A DNA stretch of 64,000 nucleotides from an uncultured Pseudomonadota bacterium (GCA_913061235.1 CAJXTB010000028.1:18576-82575), one strand, 5' to 3'; positions 17,137-26,941 are shown, counted from the first letter of the stretch. Notes: generated from the letters alone by a model not told the origin. Numbers and translations: made by a program.

Positions 17137-18261
17137 CTACTCGAAGGTGGCGTCGACAGCGATGTCGATGGTCGAGGTAATCTCGACAGTGGTGTCGCCT
17201 GTCTCTTGGCCCTGCTGGCCTTGAGCGAGGGTGTCCGAGCTGGCGTTGATGCGGTAGGCACCCGGAGCAGTGTCGTCTTGGCACGAGCCGATGTTGGCGA
17301 CGAGCAGGCGGTATTCGCCGGTCTCGGGAGCCTCGAACTCAGCGCCACTGCACTGGTAGTCGGCTGGCTCGAACTCACAGTCAAAGCTGTCGTCAGCGCG
17401 GTAGAGCTCACAGCCGCTTGGGGACAGGATGACGAGCAACGAGTCGAACGCTGTAGAGTCGGCCACGGTGTCCACGCTGACGGTCACCGTGTCTCCGGCG
17501 GTAGCATCGAGGGTGTACTCGTCCCACAGAATGGGGTCTTCTTCGCCGGGGCAGAGCTGCGAACCGGTGAAGGAATTGGGGGAGGTGTCTACCGCGGTGA
17601 GGTCACTTGCGACCACGGTCTCACCTTCGCTCGCACATGTTGTTGCACCGAATGGTGCGCGGGCGACGGTGTTCTGGGCGCCGTCAATCGTCCACGAGAA
17701 TGCGCTCTCGACGATGTCGAATGTGCCGGCTCCGTAGGCTTCACCGTAGTAGTAAATACCAATCGCGTCACCGAAGCCGAGGCCGTCTGCGGTGGGGGTC
17801 GCAATCGCGAGGACGTCGCTGTAGGTAGCCTGACCGCCGTCCAAGAACTCCCAGAAGGCCAGGATGTTGGTGCCGTCACCGTCTGGAGTCTGTGGAAGCT
17901 GTAGCGCCCGTGCTCCGTCGAGGTCGTCGCCACAATCGTTGGCGGTCTCAGTTGCGGTCAGGGTGAAGGCCCAGTCGCAGTCATTGCAGGCGCCAGCGAA
18001 TTCGTCACCGGAGATAGCGAACTCTGCGCTACATGAACGGTTGATGTCTGCTTCGACTTCGTCGAAGCCGGTCGTGACGGAGTCGTAAGCCATGGTGCCG
18101 CTGAAACCGGTAGTTCCAGCAGGAAGTTCTGTGTTCTTGCTCTCTTCGGTGTCAGGGTCTGTGTCGACCCCAGTGTCCGTGTCGGTGTCGTCGCCACCGT
18201 CGGTACAAGCTGTGAAAAGTGCGGAAAGCGCCAAGAGCGCCAGTGAGCTGCGTAGTGTCAT
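17137..18261 (-). CDS. Lipoprotein with DTD linker, paralogue of the 20621-21880 product
   Basis: The 374 aa protein has a lipobox (ALFTAC) followed by a short acidic linker (DTDTDTGVDTDPDTE). Two conserved regions are shared with the protein encoded at 20621-21880: CSAEFAISGDEFAGACNDCDWAF with LTATETANDC, and a C-terminal half with SVDTVADSTAFDS, SGCELYRADDSFDC and YQCSGAEFEAPETGEYR, which looks like a pre-peptidase C-terminal (PPC) beta-sandwich. No enzyme motif is visible. Paired cysteines suggest disulfides outside the cytoplasm. The function is unknown; a surface lipoprotein is the best description. Confidence 0.8.
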   Translation of the reverse strand: MTLRSSLALLALSALFTACTDGGDDTDTDTGVDTDPDTEESKNTELPAGTTGFSGTMAYDSVTTGFDEVEADINRSCSAEFAISGDEFAGACNDCDWAFTLTATETANDCGDDLDGARALQLPQTPDGDGTNILAFWEFLDGGQATYSDVLAIATPTADGLGFGDAIGIYYYGEAYGAGTFDIVESAFSWTIDGAQNTVARAPFGATTCASEGETVVASDLTAVDTSPNSFTGSQLCPGEEDPILWDEYTLDATAGDTVTVSVDTVADSTAFDSLLVILSPSGCELYRADDSFDCEFEPADYQCSGAEFEAPETGEYRLLVANIGSCQDDTAPGAYRINASSDTLAQGQQGQETGDTTVEITSTIDIAVDATFE

Positions 18262-18403
18262 GTGTTGTCTCCTCGGCGCTGTATATACCTTATGGATTCG
18301 GCATTGCCAGCCGCGCCACCGGAGATAATCGCCCGTTCAGTGGGCCACGGTGTCGCGTGTGGACACACAGTGGCGTTGCGGCGACAGAGCGCTAGTGGGG
18401 AAC

Positions 18404-20608
18404 ATGCGCACATCCTTGCTTCCGCTGCTCGTTCTGGCCTGCACACCGCCCACACCACAGGCGCCTGCACCTGACATCCTTCTGGTGACGCTGGACACGT
18501 TTCGGGCAGATGCGATGGGGGCTTACGGGAACCGTCTGAATCCCACGCCAAACCTCGATGCCCTCGCCGCGAGTGGGGCGAGGTTTGAACGTGCTTACAC
18601 GGTTACGCCGCTGACAATTCCGGCCCATTCGTCGATTCACACGGGGCTGTACCCAACCCGCCATGGTGTTCGGGACAACGGGGACTTCTACCTGTCCGAG
18701 GATGCCACGACTCTCGCCGAGCAACTCAAAGACGCTGGCTACCGAACCATGGCTGCAGTTGGCGCCGAGGTGACCTCGCACCACTGGGGGTTTGCTCAAG
18801 GCTTTGACGCGTACTTTGATGACCTAGGCCCCCTCGAAGCGGGTGGCAATCGCTGGCGAGTCGAACGTCCGGGTGCAGACGTGATTGCCGACGCCAAGTC
18901 TTGGTGGGCAGAGCCGTCTACCGAACCTCGCTTTGCTTGGGTTCACTTGTTCGACGCGCACCATCCGTACGAGGCCCCGGAGCCGTTCGCGTCACAGTTC
19001 AGTGGGCGACCCTACCTGGCAGAAGCCGCCGGCGTGGATGCGCTGGTGGGAGAGCTGCTGGCGGCGGTAGGTGAAGACACGGTGGTTGTCGTTGTGGCCG
19101 ACCACGGTGAGGGACTTGGTGACCATGGCGAAAACCTTCACGGTATGCTGCTGTACAACGCCACAACACGCATTCCCATGCTGATTCGTGGTCCGGGCAT
19201 TGCGCCACAGGTGGTGCAGACTCCCGCCAGCCTAGTCGACCTCGCCCCCACGGTGTTGGGGCTCGCTGGGCGCCGAGGGGAGGGGCTGGATGGCCTAGAT
19301 CTAGGACCCCACCTATCGGGTGCCGAGCCCTGGCCGGACGAGCGCAGCGTGTACATGGAGAGCCTGTATGCCTGGCGACACTACGGCTGGGCGCAGCAGT
19401 TCGCTCTAGTAGACGCGGACTACAAGTTCATCGACAGTGCAACGGACAAACTGTTTGAGCGCACGGACACCCGTGAGCTGACCAATGTTCTGGACGGGTC
19501 TGCGGTTGCTGGAGGCATGCGGCAGACCCTGCAAGAGATGTCGGTGGCCGAAGCGGACACAACAGCCGCCGCACCCGTCTCCCATGACGCCGACCTGGCC
19601 GACCAGCTCGCCGCACTCGGCTACGTCACCACGGTGGCCGAGATCAGCTCTGCCACACTTGCGGACCCAGAAGACGGTATTGCTTTGTTGCCGCGCATGG
19701 AATCGGTCCGTCAGGCTGCACGTGCGGGAGACCTCGACGCGACGGTGGCAGCGGCAGAGGGGCTGATTTCCGAAGACCCTGGCCTGATGGAGCCGCGGAT
19801 GATTCTTGCGGGGGCCTACATGCAATCGGGCAACCCGGCTGCGGCGCGCGATGTGGCGATTGCTGCACTGGCGCTGCAAGACACGGCGATTGTTCGTCTG
19901 ATGCTTGGGCAATCCGAGCTGATGCTTGGAAATCGAGTGGAAGCCCTCACCAACCTAGAGGCCTCTGTACGCATGGACCCGAACGTCGTCAGGGCTTGGA
20001 TGACCTGGTTGAATGCGCTGTTGACTGTGGGAGACGCGGGCCGATTGCAGATTGAGAGTGCTCTGGCTCTTCAGACGTTGCCCGAGCAACCCGAGATTCG
20101 AGCCCTTGCCGGTCTAGGGTTGGCGTTGACCGGAAAGGTGGACGACGCCGAGCCGCTGCTGGCGGCGATTCTGACAGAACAACCCGACACGGCGCTTGTT
20201 CGGCATGGCCTCGGAACGGTTGCCCAAGAACGAGGGCAACTGGACGACGCCGAGCGCCTGTACCGCGAAGAAATTGGGGCGTTTCCTCCTGGGGTTCCGT
20301 CTCGCAGGCATCTTGTCGCACTGTTCGCGGGCCAGCAGCGGTATGCCGAGCAGTTGGCTGAATTGGAAGCAATTGCCGAATTAGAACCACCACTTCCGGT
20401 TACCCGATTCGCTATGGCACAGGCGCACTTCAACCTGCAAGACTGGGACGCCGCGTTGGTCGACGTTCTTGCGTGTCGGGTGCTGGCGCCGGACCTCGCT
20501 GAGTGTGCGCTCCTTCAGGCAAACACGCTGAAGAAGCTGGACCGCGAAGATGAGGCGTTGGCGGCTCTGGCCGAGGCACGCGCGCTACAAGCAGCACGCG
20601 TGCCGTAG
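18404..20608 (+). CDS. Sulfatase/alkaline-phosphatase-superfamily lipoprotein with TPR repeats
   Basis: ATG 18404 gives a lipobox (LLVLAC) in a 734 aa protein; the open frame to 18350 adds no signal. The first 390 or so residues form a sulfatase-like domain: DILLVTLDTFRADAMGAYG (metal Asp), TPLTIPAHSSIHTGLYPTRHG and VVVADHGEGLGDHGE. The nucleophile position is Thr in TIPAH rather than the Cys or Ser needed for formylglycine, so a phospho-transferase or phosphodiesterase role is more likely than sulfate hydrolysis. The remaining half is made of TPR-like helical repeats for protein binding. The gene lies between two paralogous lipoprotein genes on the other strand. Confidence 0.9.
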   Translation: MRTSLLPLLVLACTPPTPQAPAPDILLVTLDTFRADAMGAYGNRLNPTPNLDALAASGARFERAYTVTPLTIPAHSSIHTGLYPTRHGVRDNGDFYLSEDATTLAEQLKDAGYRTMAAVGAEVTSHHWGFAQGFDAYFDDLGPLEAGGNRWRVERPGADVIADAKSWWAEPSTEPRFAWVHLFDAHHPYEAPEPFASQFSGRPYLAEAAGVDALVGELLAAVGEDTVVVVVADHGEGLGDHGENLHGMLLYNATTRIPMLIRGPGIAPQVVQTPASLVDLAPTVLGLAGRRGEGLDGLDLGPHLSGAEPWPDERSVYMESLYAWRHYGWAQQFALVDADYKFIDSATDKLFERTDTRELTNVLDGSAVAGGMRQTLQEMSVAEADTTAAAPVSHDADLADQLAALGYVTTVAEISSATLADPEDGIALLPRMESVRQAARAGDLDATVAAAEGLISEDPGLMEPRMILAGAYMQSGNPAAARDVAIAALALQDTAIVRLMLGQSELMLGNRVEALTNLEASVRMDPNVVRAWMTWLNALLTVGDAGRLQIESALALQTLPEQPEIRALAGLGLALTGKVDDAEPLLAAILTEQPDTALVRHGLGTVAQERGQLDDAERLYREEIGAFPPGVPSRRHLVALFAGQQRYAEQLAELEAIAELEPPLPVTRFAMAQAHFNLQDWDAALVDVLACRVLAPDLAECALLQANTLKKLDREDEALAALAEARALQAARVP

Positions 20609-20620
20609 CCGTCTAGGAGC

Positions 20621-21880
20621 TTAAGGAGCTTCGGTGAACGTCACGCTGGTCGTCGTCGAGATTGCGTTGGTCGCCTCTAGGACGACTTCGTTGAGGACAT
20701 CGTCGCCGGCTGCTACGAGGGAGGCACCGTCCGCTACGATTACGTAGTCGCCAACGGCATTCGCGCCGGAGTCGATGCACGAGCCGAAGTTCTGCACGAT
20801 GGCCCGGTGAGTTCCAGTCTCGTTGGGTGTGAAGTTGGTACCAGAGCACTGGTAGGCTTCTGGTGCGAAGGCGCAGTCGAACGCATCGTCTGAGATGGTG
20901 ATTTCGCATCCGCTGGGGGCGGTGATTCGCACAGCGGAGTCAAACGCGCTCCCAGCAGCCACGGTGTCCACAGAGATGGAGACAGGCGTACCTGCAGTCG
21001 CCTCGAACTCAAAGACATCGAACTCGTCGCCGTCGCACGGCAGCGTGCCGTTGAGACCCGTTCCCGCCAGTGTTGCCCCGAGGTCGCTGTCCAATGCGTC
21101 AGCAACGCAGTCGTCGTTGAGGTAGTTGAACTCGGTTTCGTCGTTCTCTGCTGCGGTGTTCCAGTCGAGTGCGGTGTCGACGAGTGAGAAGCTTCCGGAA
21201 CCGTAGTTGACGCCTCCAATGGTGTAGTCGACGAAGGTGCCCGCTGTGATGAAGGTGCCGTAGGCGTCTTCGGCAAAGACGCCGGTTGCGAAGATGTCGG
21301 AGTACGAGCCGTAGTAGGAGATGTAGGTCGACCAGAACACGACGACTGGAGCGGCATTATCGGCTCCGACAGGCTGCAAGCTGTACACCAACGGGAGTTC
21401 GCCGTCGCAGTCATTGCTGGTCTCGGTGGCAGTGAGCTCGAAGGCCCAGTCACAGCCGTTGCAGTCGCCAACAAACTCGGTGCCGCTGACGGTAAACTCG
21501 GCAGCACAGCTCGAGTTGATGACTTCGTTGTTCGGACCGGTGCCGGTCAGCGTGGCAGCGTAGCTGTGTGTTCCGGTCAGGTCGCTCGTAGCAACAGAGG
21601 TGTCAGGGTCGGTGTCCGGGTCCGTGTCGCCGTCGGTGTCCGGGTCCGTGTCGCCGTCTGTGTCCGGATCGGTGTCGCCGTCCGTGTCTGGGTCTGTGTC
21701 CGGGTCGGTGTCACCCTCTGTGTCCGGGTCGGTGTCATCTTCTGGGTCGGTGTCCCGGTCGCTGGTCTCGGTACTCGGGTCTGTATCGGTGCCAAGGTCC
21801 GTGTCCGTGTCGGTCTTGTCGGGGCAGCCTGTGAGTAGGGCGCCGATGGCGAGGAGGACGAGGGGGCTGAGTGTGCGCAT
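20621..21880 (-). CDS. Lipoprotein with long DPDTDGD linker, paralogue of the 17137-18261 product
   Basis: The 419 aa product has a lipobox (ALLTGC) and a linker of about 75 residues made almost only of Asp, Thr, Pro and Gly. After it come the same blocks as in the paralogue: SCAAEFTVSGTEF, CNGCDWAFELTATETSNDC and, in the C-terminal half, SVDTVAAGSAFDSAVRI, CEITISDDAFDCAF and YQCSGTNFTPNETGTHR. The convergent sulfatase gene ends only 12 bp away. No function is recognisable; it is probably anchored in the outer membrane and exposed through the linker. Confidence 0.8.
   Translation of the reverse strand: MRTLSPLVLLAIGALLTGCPDKTDTDTDLGTDTDPSTETSDRDTDPEDDTDPDTEGDTDPDTDPDTDGDTDPDTDGDTDPDTDGDTDPDTDPDTSVATSDLTGTHSYAATLTGTGPNNEVINSSCAAEFTVSGTEFVGDCNGCDWAFELTATETSNDCDGELPLVYSLQPVGADNAAPVVVFWSTYISYYGSYSDIFATGVFAEDAYGTFITAGTFVDYTIGGVNYGSGSFSLVDTALDWNTAAENDETEFNYLNDDCVADALDSDLGATLAGTGLNGTLPCDGDEFDVFEFEATAGTPVSISVDTVAAGSAFDSAVRITAPSGCEITISDDAFDCAFAPEAYQCSGTNFTPNETGTHRAIVQNFGSCIDSGANAVGDYVIVADGASLVAAGDDVLNEVVLEATNAISTTTSVTFTEAP
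21598..21815 (-). repeat. In-frame codon repeat encoding the DPDTDGD linker
   Basis: On the minus strand the DNA is an imperfect tandem array built from GAC-ACG-GAC-CCG units with a higher-order unit of about 24 bp. It stays in frame throughout, so it is a coding low-complexity tract and not a CRISPR or intergenic repeat. Such tracts often vary in length between strains. Confidence 0.8.
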
Positions 21881-22255
21881 GAAAATCCTTGGGAGTCAGC
21901 CGCCATCGTAGCCCCGCAGAATCGGACAGGGTACCGTTTGTGGCAAAAAGGCTGTTGCCGGGGTGTGCAGGACCGCGATTGCAGTCGACGAAGCGCTGAG
22001 ATGTGGTGGTGGCTACCCGCCGTTGATCAGGTCTGTTGACCGCGAAACTGCCGGTGCCACAGTACGAGCGCGCCGCCAAAAGACATCGGGCACGGCAAGT
22101 TGACCACCAGGAGTTGGACGGAGCCTGTGGTGAGCTGTCGATGACGACCTGGGCGGTGACGTCGTCCGTGCCAGAGGCTTCCGTGGTGTCCACCTCGGGG
22201 AATTGGTGACCAAGGCGGCCTGTTTCGCTGGTTCAGACCTTCAGATACACCAAAA
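21881..22255. other. Non-coding stretch between lipoprotein gene and leuS
   Basis: No ORF here has coding character or a family match. The right end carries the leuS terminator. The left end should contain the promoter of the lipoprotein gene starting at 21880. No clear -35/-10 or repeat was identified. Confidence 0.5.
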
Positions 22256-22278
22256 CGCAGTCGGCGGGACCGACTGCG
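22252..22278 (-). terminator. Rho-independent terminator of leuS
   Basis: Read on the minus strand, CGCAGTCGG and CCGACTGCG pair perfectly (22278-22256) around CGGGA-type loop bases and are followed directly by TTTT. It lies 45 bp beyond the leuS stop codon. Confidence 0.75.
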
Positions 22279-22322
22279 CTTGATGAGCAGTGAGTGCGCT
22301 GCCGAAGCGAGCGCAGCATTCA

Positions 22323-24881
22323 CTAGTTTGCGACGAAGTTTACCAAGCGACCCGGTACAACAATCTCCTTGCGGATAGTCTTGCCTTCCAGGTGTCGGGC
22401 AACGTTCTCGTCTGCCTTCGCAATGGCCAGAATATCGTCCTTCGACGCATCCTTTGGCACCAAGATACTCGCGCGCTTCTTGCCCATGACTTGGACCACA
22501 ATCTCGACTTCGTCATCCACCAGCGCGGACGGGTCGAAGGTCGGCCAGGCCACGTAGGTGAGGGTCTCAGTGTGACCAAAGCGTTCCCACAGCTCTTCAG
22601 CAATGTGTGGGGCGTAGGTCGACAGAATGAGCACAAACGCCTCGGCGTCTTCGCGGCTTGGCGTGTTCGGTCCGCAGGTGTTCACGAACTCCATCATCTT
22701 GGCAACAGGCGTGTTGAGCTTGAGCTGCTCGATACCTTCGGTCGTCTCTTGGATGGCGATGTGCAGGGCCTTCCGGACTTCCTTGGTCGACTCGCCGAAG
22801 GGGCGTGTCTCGCCGGTGAACTTGTCCACGAACAGGCGCCAGACCTTGCCCAGGAACCGCTGAATGCCGTCACATCCACTGGTCTGCCATGGCTTGACTT
22901 GCTCGAGCGGCCCCATGAACATCTCGTAGATGCGCAGGGTGTCGGCACCGTAGGACTCCACGATGTCCAGCGGGTCCACCGAGTTGTTTAGCGACTTGCC
23001 CATCTTGCCGAGCTTCTGCTCAACGGCCATTCCGCTCTCGGTGACGTACCAGTCGGTCTCAATCGTGTCGCCCGACCAGGCACTGACGAGCGAGGTCATC
23101 TTGCCCTTGCGGTGCTCAACATTGTCTGGGTGATGGTACTTGCCGCCGGCTTCGCGGTAGGCGAAGGCCAGAATCATACCCTGGTTGAACAGGCGGGTGA
23201 ACGGCTCTTTCGACGACACAACGCCGCAGTCGAACAGCACCTTGTGCCAGAAACGTGCGTACAAGAGGTGCAGAACCGCGTGCTCCACGCCACCGATGTA
23301 CAGGTCAACCGGACCCCAGTACGCTTCCTTTTCGGGTGCGAAGGGGAGCTCGGTGTTGTGTGGGTCCATGTAGCGCAGGTAGTACCAGCAACTTCCGGCC
23401 CACTGCGGCATGGTGTTGGTCTCGCGCAGTGCGGGCTTGCCGTTGTGAGTCGTGGTCAGCCAGTCTTCGGCACGCGCTAGGGGCGGTGCGCCGTCCGCGG
23501 TGGGCTTGTACGCGTCAATCTCGGGCAGCTCGACCGGGAGTTGTGACGGGTCCAGGCGGTGAACGCCACCATCTTCGGTGTGTACAATGGGGAAGGGCTC
23601 GCCCCAGTAGCGCTGGCGGCTGAAGAGCCAGTCGCGCAGCTTGTAGTTGACGGTGGCCTTGGCTGAGCCGCGCTCTGCGAGCCAGTCAGTGACGGTCTTC
23701 TTGCCATCCGTTCTGCCGTCGAGTCCGTTGAACTCACCCGAGTTCACCATGGGGCCGTCGCCGGTGTAGGCGGCCTCTTGCACGTCCGTGTCCGAGCCAA
23801 TGACCTCAACAATGTCGATGCCGAACTTCGTGGCAAAGGCATGGTCGCGCTCGTCATGGGCCGGAACTGCCATGATGGCGCCGGTTCCGTAGGTCATCAG
23901 TACGTAGTCAGCGACCCAGATGGCGACAGGCTTGCCGTTGGCTGGGTTGATGGCGTAGGCACCGGTAAATACGCCGGTCTTTTCCTTCTCAGCGGCCTTC
24001 TGGCGGTCCATGTCCGAGCGGTTGCGCGCCTCTAGAACGTAGGCAGCGACAGCCTCTTTCTGGTCCGCAGTGACGATGGTCTCGATGAGCGGATGTTCGG
24101 GAGCGAGCACACAGTAGGTCGCACCAAACAGCGTGTCTGGACGCGTGGTGAACACGGTGAACTTGGCATCATGGTCCTGGATGGTGAAGTCGACTTCAGC
24201 GCCTTCGCTCTTGCCAATCCAGTTGCGCTGCATCTCCAAGATGCCCTCGGGCCAGTCCAGATCATCCAAGTCTTCGAGCAAGCGCTCGGCGTAGGCGGTG
24301 ATCTTGAGCATCCACTGCTTCATCACGCGGCGTTCGACGGGGTCGCCGGTCTCAATGTAGCGCCCGTCTTGGACTTCTTCGTTGGCCAGAACGGTTCCCT
24401 GAGCCGGACACCAGTTCACGGGAATCTCGGCCAAGTAGGCAAGGCCCTGCTCGTGCAGCTTGAGGAAAATCCACTGCGTCCACTTGTAGAAGTCCACGTT
24501 GCTCGTCTTGATTTCCCGTTCCCAGTTGAACGAGAAGCCGAGTCGCTTCATCTGCGTGCGGAAGTACGCAATGTTCTCTTCAGTGATGTCCTTTGGATGC
24601 CGGTCATCACGAATCGCAGCGCGTTCGGTGGGCAGTCCAAAGGAGTCGAATCCAATCGGATTGAGCACGGCGTGACCTGTCATGCGCTTGTAGCGCGAGA
24701 CGATATCAATGGCCGTGTACGACTCTGGATGGCCCACATGTAGGCCCGAGCCGGACGGGTAAGGGAACATGCACAGTGCGTAATACTTGGGCTTGTTCGG
24801 GTCTTCCGTCACATGGAAGGTGGCGTTGTCGTCCCAGTAGGACTGCCACTTCGGCTCGATATTGGCGGGCGTGTAGCGCAT
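22323..24881 (-). CDS. leuS: Leucyl-tRNA synthetase
   Basis: ATG 24881 follows GGAGAG, and the 852 aa length is normal; the open frame upstream to 24920 is not needed. Class I signatures are present: FPYPSGSGLHVGHPESYT (HIGH variant HVGH) near the N-terminus and GKMGKSLNNSVDP (KMSKS variant KMGKS) near residue 610. The editing domain is intact (FTTRPDTLFGATYCVLAPEHPL), and the C-terminal tRNA-binding region ends VVPGRLVNFVAN. It charges tRNA-Leu in the cytoplasm. The sequence resembles the branch with GPLEQVKPW in the catalytic core. Confidence 0.98.
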   Translation of the reverse strand: MRYTPANIEPKWQSYWDDNATFHVTEDPNKPKYYALCMFPYPSGSGLHVGHPESYTAIDIVSRYKRMTGHAVLNPIGFDSFGLPTERAAIRDDRHPKDITEENIAYFRTQMKRLGFSFNWEREIKTSNVDFYKWTQWIFLKLHEQGLAYLAEIPVNWCPAQGTVLANEEVQDGRYIETGDPVERRVMKQWMLKITAYAERLLEDLDDLDWPEGILEMQRNWIGKSEGAEVDFTIQDHDAKFTVFTTRPDTLFGATYCVLAPEHPLIETIVTADQKEAVAAYVLEARNRSDMDRQKAAEKEKTGVFTGAYAINPANGKPVAIWVADYVLMTYGTGAIMAVPAHDERDHAFATKFGIDIVEVIGSDTDVQEAAYTGDGPMVNSGEFNGLDGRTDGKKTVTDWLAERGSAKATVNYKLRDWLFSRQRYWGEPFPIVHTEDGGVHRLDPSQLPVELPEIDAYKPTADGAPPLARAEDWLTTTHNGKPALRETNTMPQWAGSCWYYLRYMDPHNTELPFAPEKEAYWGPVDLYIGGVEHAVLHLLYARFWHKVLFDCGVVSSKEPFTRLFNQGMILAFAYREAGGKYHHPDNVEHRKGKMTSLVSAWSGDTIETDWYVTESGMAVEQKLGKMGKSLNNSVDPLDIVESYGADTLRIYEMFMGPLEQVKPWQTSGCDGIQRFLGKVWRLFVDKFTGETRPFGESTKEVRKALHIAIQETTEGIEQLKLNTPVAKMMEFVNTCGPNTPSREDAEAFVLILSTYAPHIAEELWERFGHTETLTYVAWPTFDPSALVDDEVEIVVQVMGKKRASILVPKDASKDDILAIAKADENVARHLEGKTIRKEIVVPGRLVNFVAN

Positions 24882-25087
24882 GAATCTCTCCGCAAGGGCC
24901 GGGCCTGTATCACCCTGCACCGGTGTGTCACCGAGCCCGTGTGTCAGCGAGCCCGCAAACGGCGAGGCGCGGTGAATTGTCGCGGTGGCTGGTACGAGCT
25001 GTGCACCGTCCGCTCAATCCAACCCGGCGGGGTGAAGGCCAGGTCGTCGCCCTTGTCGCAGGCACCTGCCCGTAGCGCCTCAGGCCC

Positions 25088-26164
25088 CTACAGCCCCAGC
25101 CGGGCCACAAGACCGTTTGCCCCTGTGACAACGAGGGTGTCTCCAACGAACTGGCACCGTGTGAGGGTGCCGGCTCCGCTGGGCATCGCCACGCTCTGGA
25201 AGGTCACGCCGTCTGTGGACATCAGGAGCAGGGCGTCCGTTGTTCGGGAGTAATCTCCCACGGCAGCAATGCGATTGCCGTCGCGACAGGCACCGTAGAA
25301 CCGCGTAGCGTCGGCGCTGGCGCCAATGACATCGCGAACATCGAGCTCGTCCCAGTCGTCTTGGTCAATCGAGTCTGCTGTGTACAGTATGGCCGCGGAT
25401 TCCACTTGGTCTACGCCGGCGGCAATCAGGGCTCCGTCGTCGTCTACAGCAACGTCCCACATCTCGCCGGTCCGCGCGGAGAGAGTAACGACCTCCATGG
25501 ACAAGGCGTCTCCCATGCCGCTTGCTGGCTCACGGAAGAAGTAGTGTGGCTGGGAGATGCGAGCGCCTACACCAATGAAGCGGTCTTGGTGTACTTCGAG
25601 GTCCAAAATTTGCTCGTCGCCGTCGTCTCCACCGCCAAACCAGCCGTCGCCGTTGACGAGTGGGGCGTCCATGCCGTCTGGCCAGTACACCGCGCTGGTG
25701 CCGGTCAGCGACTCTGCGATAGCCCGACCGGTGCTGTCCATTCGAAACGTGCCTACGTGGAAGGTCTGCCAGAAAGCAGGCCGGTCGGGGGGGCTGTACA
25801 GGGGCGTTGCAGCCCCGTCGTAGCGCCACACGCGGGTTCCTGGACCGACTCCTGCTACGAGCAGGGTACCGTTGGCTTCTCTGGACAGCGAGCTGACTCG
25901 GACCTCTTCAAAGCCTTGCACCTCTGTCCAGGTGAGTCCGCCGTTCCCCGTGTGGAACAAGCCCTGTCCTTCCTGCACACTGCCGCAGCCAACGAAGCCG
26001 CTGAGCCCGCCCTCGGACTCCTCAAACAGCATGGCGTCTGTTCGGCTGCCAACGCAGGGATACGACGAGACCTCCCACTGTCCTGCGGGAAGAATGTCGG
26101 TTCCGTCCGGCAGGGAGAGTCCTTCACAACCGGCAAGACCAACGAGTAGAAGTGTGCGCCACAT
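25088..26164 (-). CDS. Lipoprotein with BNR/propeller-like repeats
   Basis: ATG 26164 follows AGGAGG and the 358 aa product has a lipobox (LVGLAGC). Repeating blades of the form HTGNGGLTWTEVQGFEEVRV, LLVAGVGPGTRVWRYDG and LLLMSTDGVTFQSVAMPS resemble BNR/sialidase or Ycf48-like beta-propellers, in which an Asp box such as STDGVTF recurs. No catalytic residues of sialidases are apparent. It stands alone between leuS and a small membrane protein. A binding or scaffold function at the cell surface is the safest inference. Confidence 0.7.
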   Translation of the reverse strand: MWRTLLLVGLAGCEGLSLPDGTDILPAGQWEVSSYPCVGSRTDAMLFEESEGGLSGFVGCGSVQEGQGLFHTGNGGLTWTEVQGFEEVRVSSLSREANGTLLVAGVGPGTRVWRYDGAATPLYSPPDRPAFWQTFHVGTFRMDSTGRAIAESLTGTSAVYWPDGMDAPLVNGDGWFGGGDDGDEQILDLEVHQDRFIGVGARISQPHYFFREPASGMGDALSMEVVTLSARTGEMWDVAVDDDGALIAAGVDQVESAAILYTADSIDQDDWDELDVRDVIGASADATRFYGACRDGNRIAAVGDYSRTTDALLLMSTDGVTFQSVAMPSGAGTLTRCQFVGDTLVVTGANGLVARLGL

Positions 26165-26246
26165 GAGGCCTCCTAGTGAGGGCCTACTGTGCCATAAGAC
26201 TACTCAACGTGCTTGCTGTACGCGCACGCAGCAGCTGTCGGATGGC

Positions 26247-26798
26247 TCAGTCGTCGAGGGGGGCGTCTAGTGATGCTGAACTGCGGCGTTGGCCCCACAG
26301 CGCCAAGAACGCCAGTGCAACACCTATGAGAAAAGCCTGTCCCGAATAGGCTGCTCCCAGGCTGCCAAAGAACGTGGCGGTCTCTGTTCTGTCTGGCGTC
26401 GCATGTGTCTGAAGGGTCCACACGACCGGAATCGCGAGCGATGCGATTCCGACGACCGCAGGGAGAGCCACGCATGCACCTGCTGCAATCCATTGCGCGC
26501 GTCTGTGGTCTGGGTTGCGGAGCAATGCTGCGGTGACGACTGCGGCAGCACCGCCGAGAATGGGGGCGAGCTGTGCACCGGCGATGCTCAAGGCGCCGGT
26601 CAGGACCAAGTCTGAGAAGTCGAAGTACCCGCTGTGGCTGGTGTGGGTGATGTACTTGTCGCTGTATGTGGTGCCTGCAACCCAGAGTGTTGGAAGGAGA
26701 AGGCACAGGCCGAGCACGACCTCCAACACGCCCACAATCGTCAGGGTAGCGACCGCAATCACTGGGCTTGAGTGGGGCGGCGGGCTCTTCTGGGGCAC
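26247..26798 (-). CDS. Four-helix integral membrane protein of unknown function
   Basis: A GTG at 26798 starts a 183 aa protein with four hydrophobic segments: VIAVATLTIVGVLEVVLGLCL, LVLTGALSIAGAQLAPILGGAA, WIAAGACVALPAVVGIASLAI and FLIGVALAFLALWG. Between the first two is a Tyr/His-rich loop (YSDKYITHTSHSGYFDF). I recognise no family. The ribosome-binding site is weak. It is divergent from the CDGxC repeat gene, with the two starts 144 bp apart. Confidence 0.55.
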   Translation of the reverse strand: MPQKSPPPHSSPVIAVATLTIVGVLEVVLGLCLLLPTLWVAGTTYSDKYITHTSHSGYFDFSDLVLTGALSIAGAQLAPILGGAAAVVTAALLRNPDHRRAQWIAAGACVALPAVVGIASLAIPVVWTLQTHATPDRTETATFFGSLGAAYSGQAFLIGVALAFLALWGQRRSSASLDAPLDD

Positions 26799-26941
26799 GG
26801 ATAGACTCTGGGGTCAGTGAGGGGGTTCCCGGTCACCTGCGTACCGCGTCGGCGGCTTTCCTGAACCGTCAGGCGCACAGTTCCTGTCGACCCCGGGTGT
26901 GCGTTGGTGGTACGAACACGCTGGGACTTTGGGGGTCGAGC

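Noticed and set aside
16308..17411. 367-codon minus-strand ORF across the helicase tail
   Set aside because: Contains Thr/Ala runs that are the complement of the Gly/Arg tract and crosses a strong terminator.
21566..21838. Plus-strand ORF of alternating Val and Arg
   Set aside because: Complementary frame of the DPDTDGD linker; no coding features.
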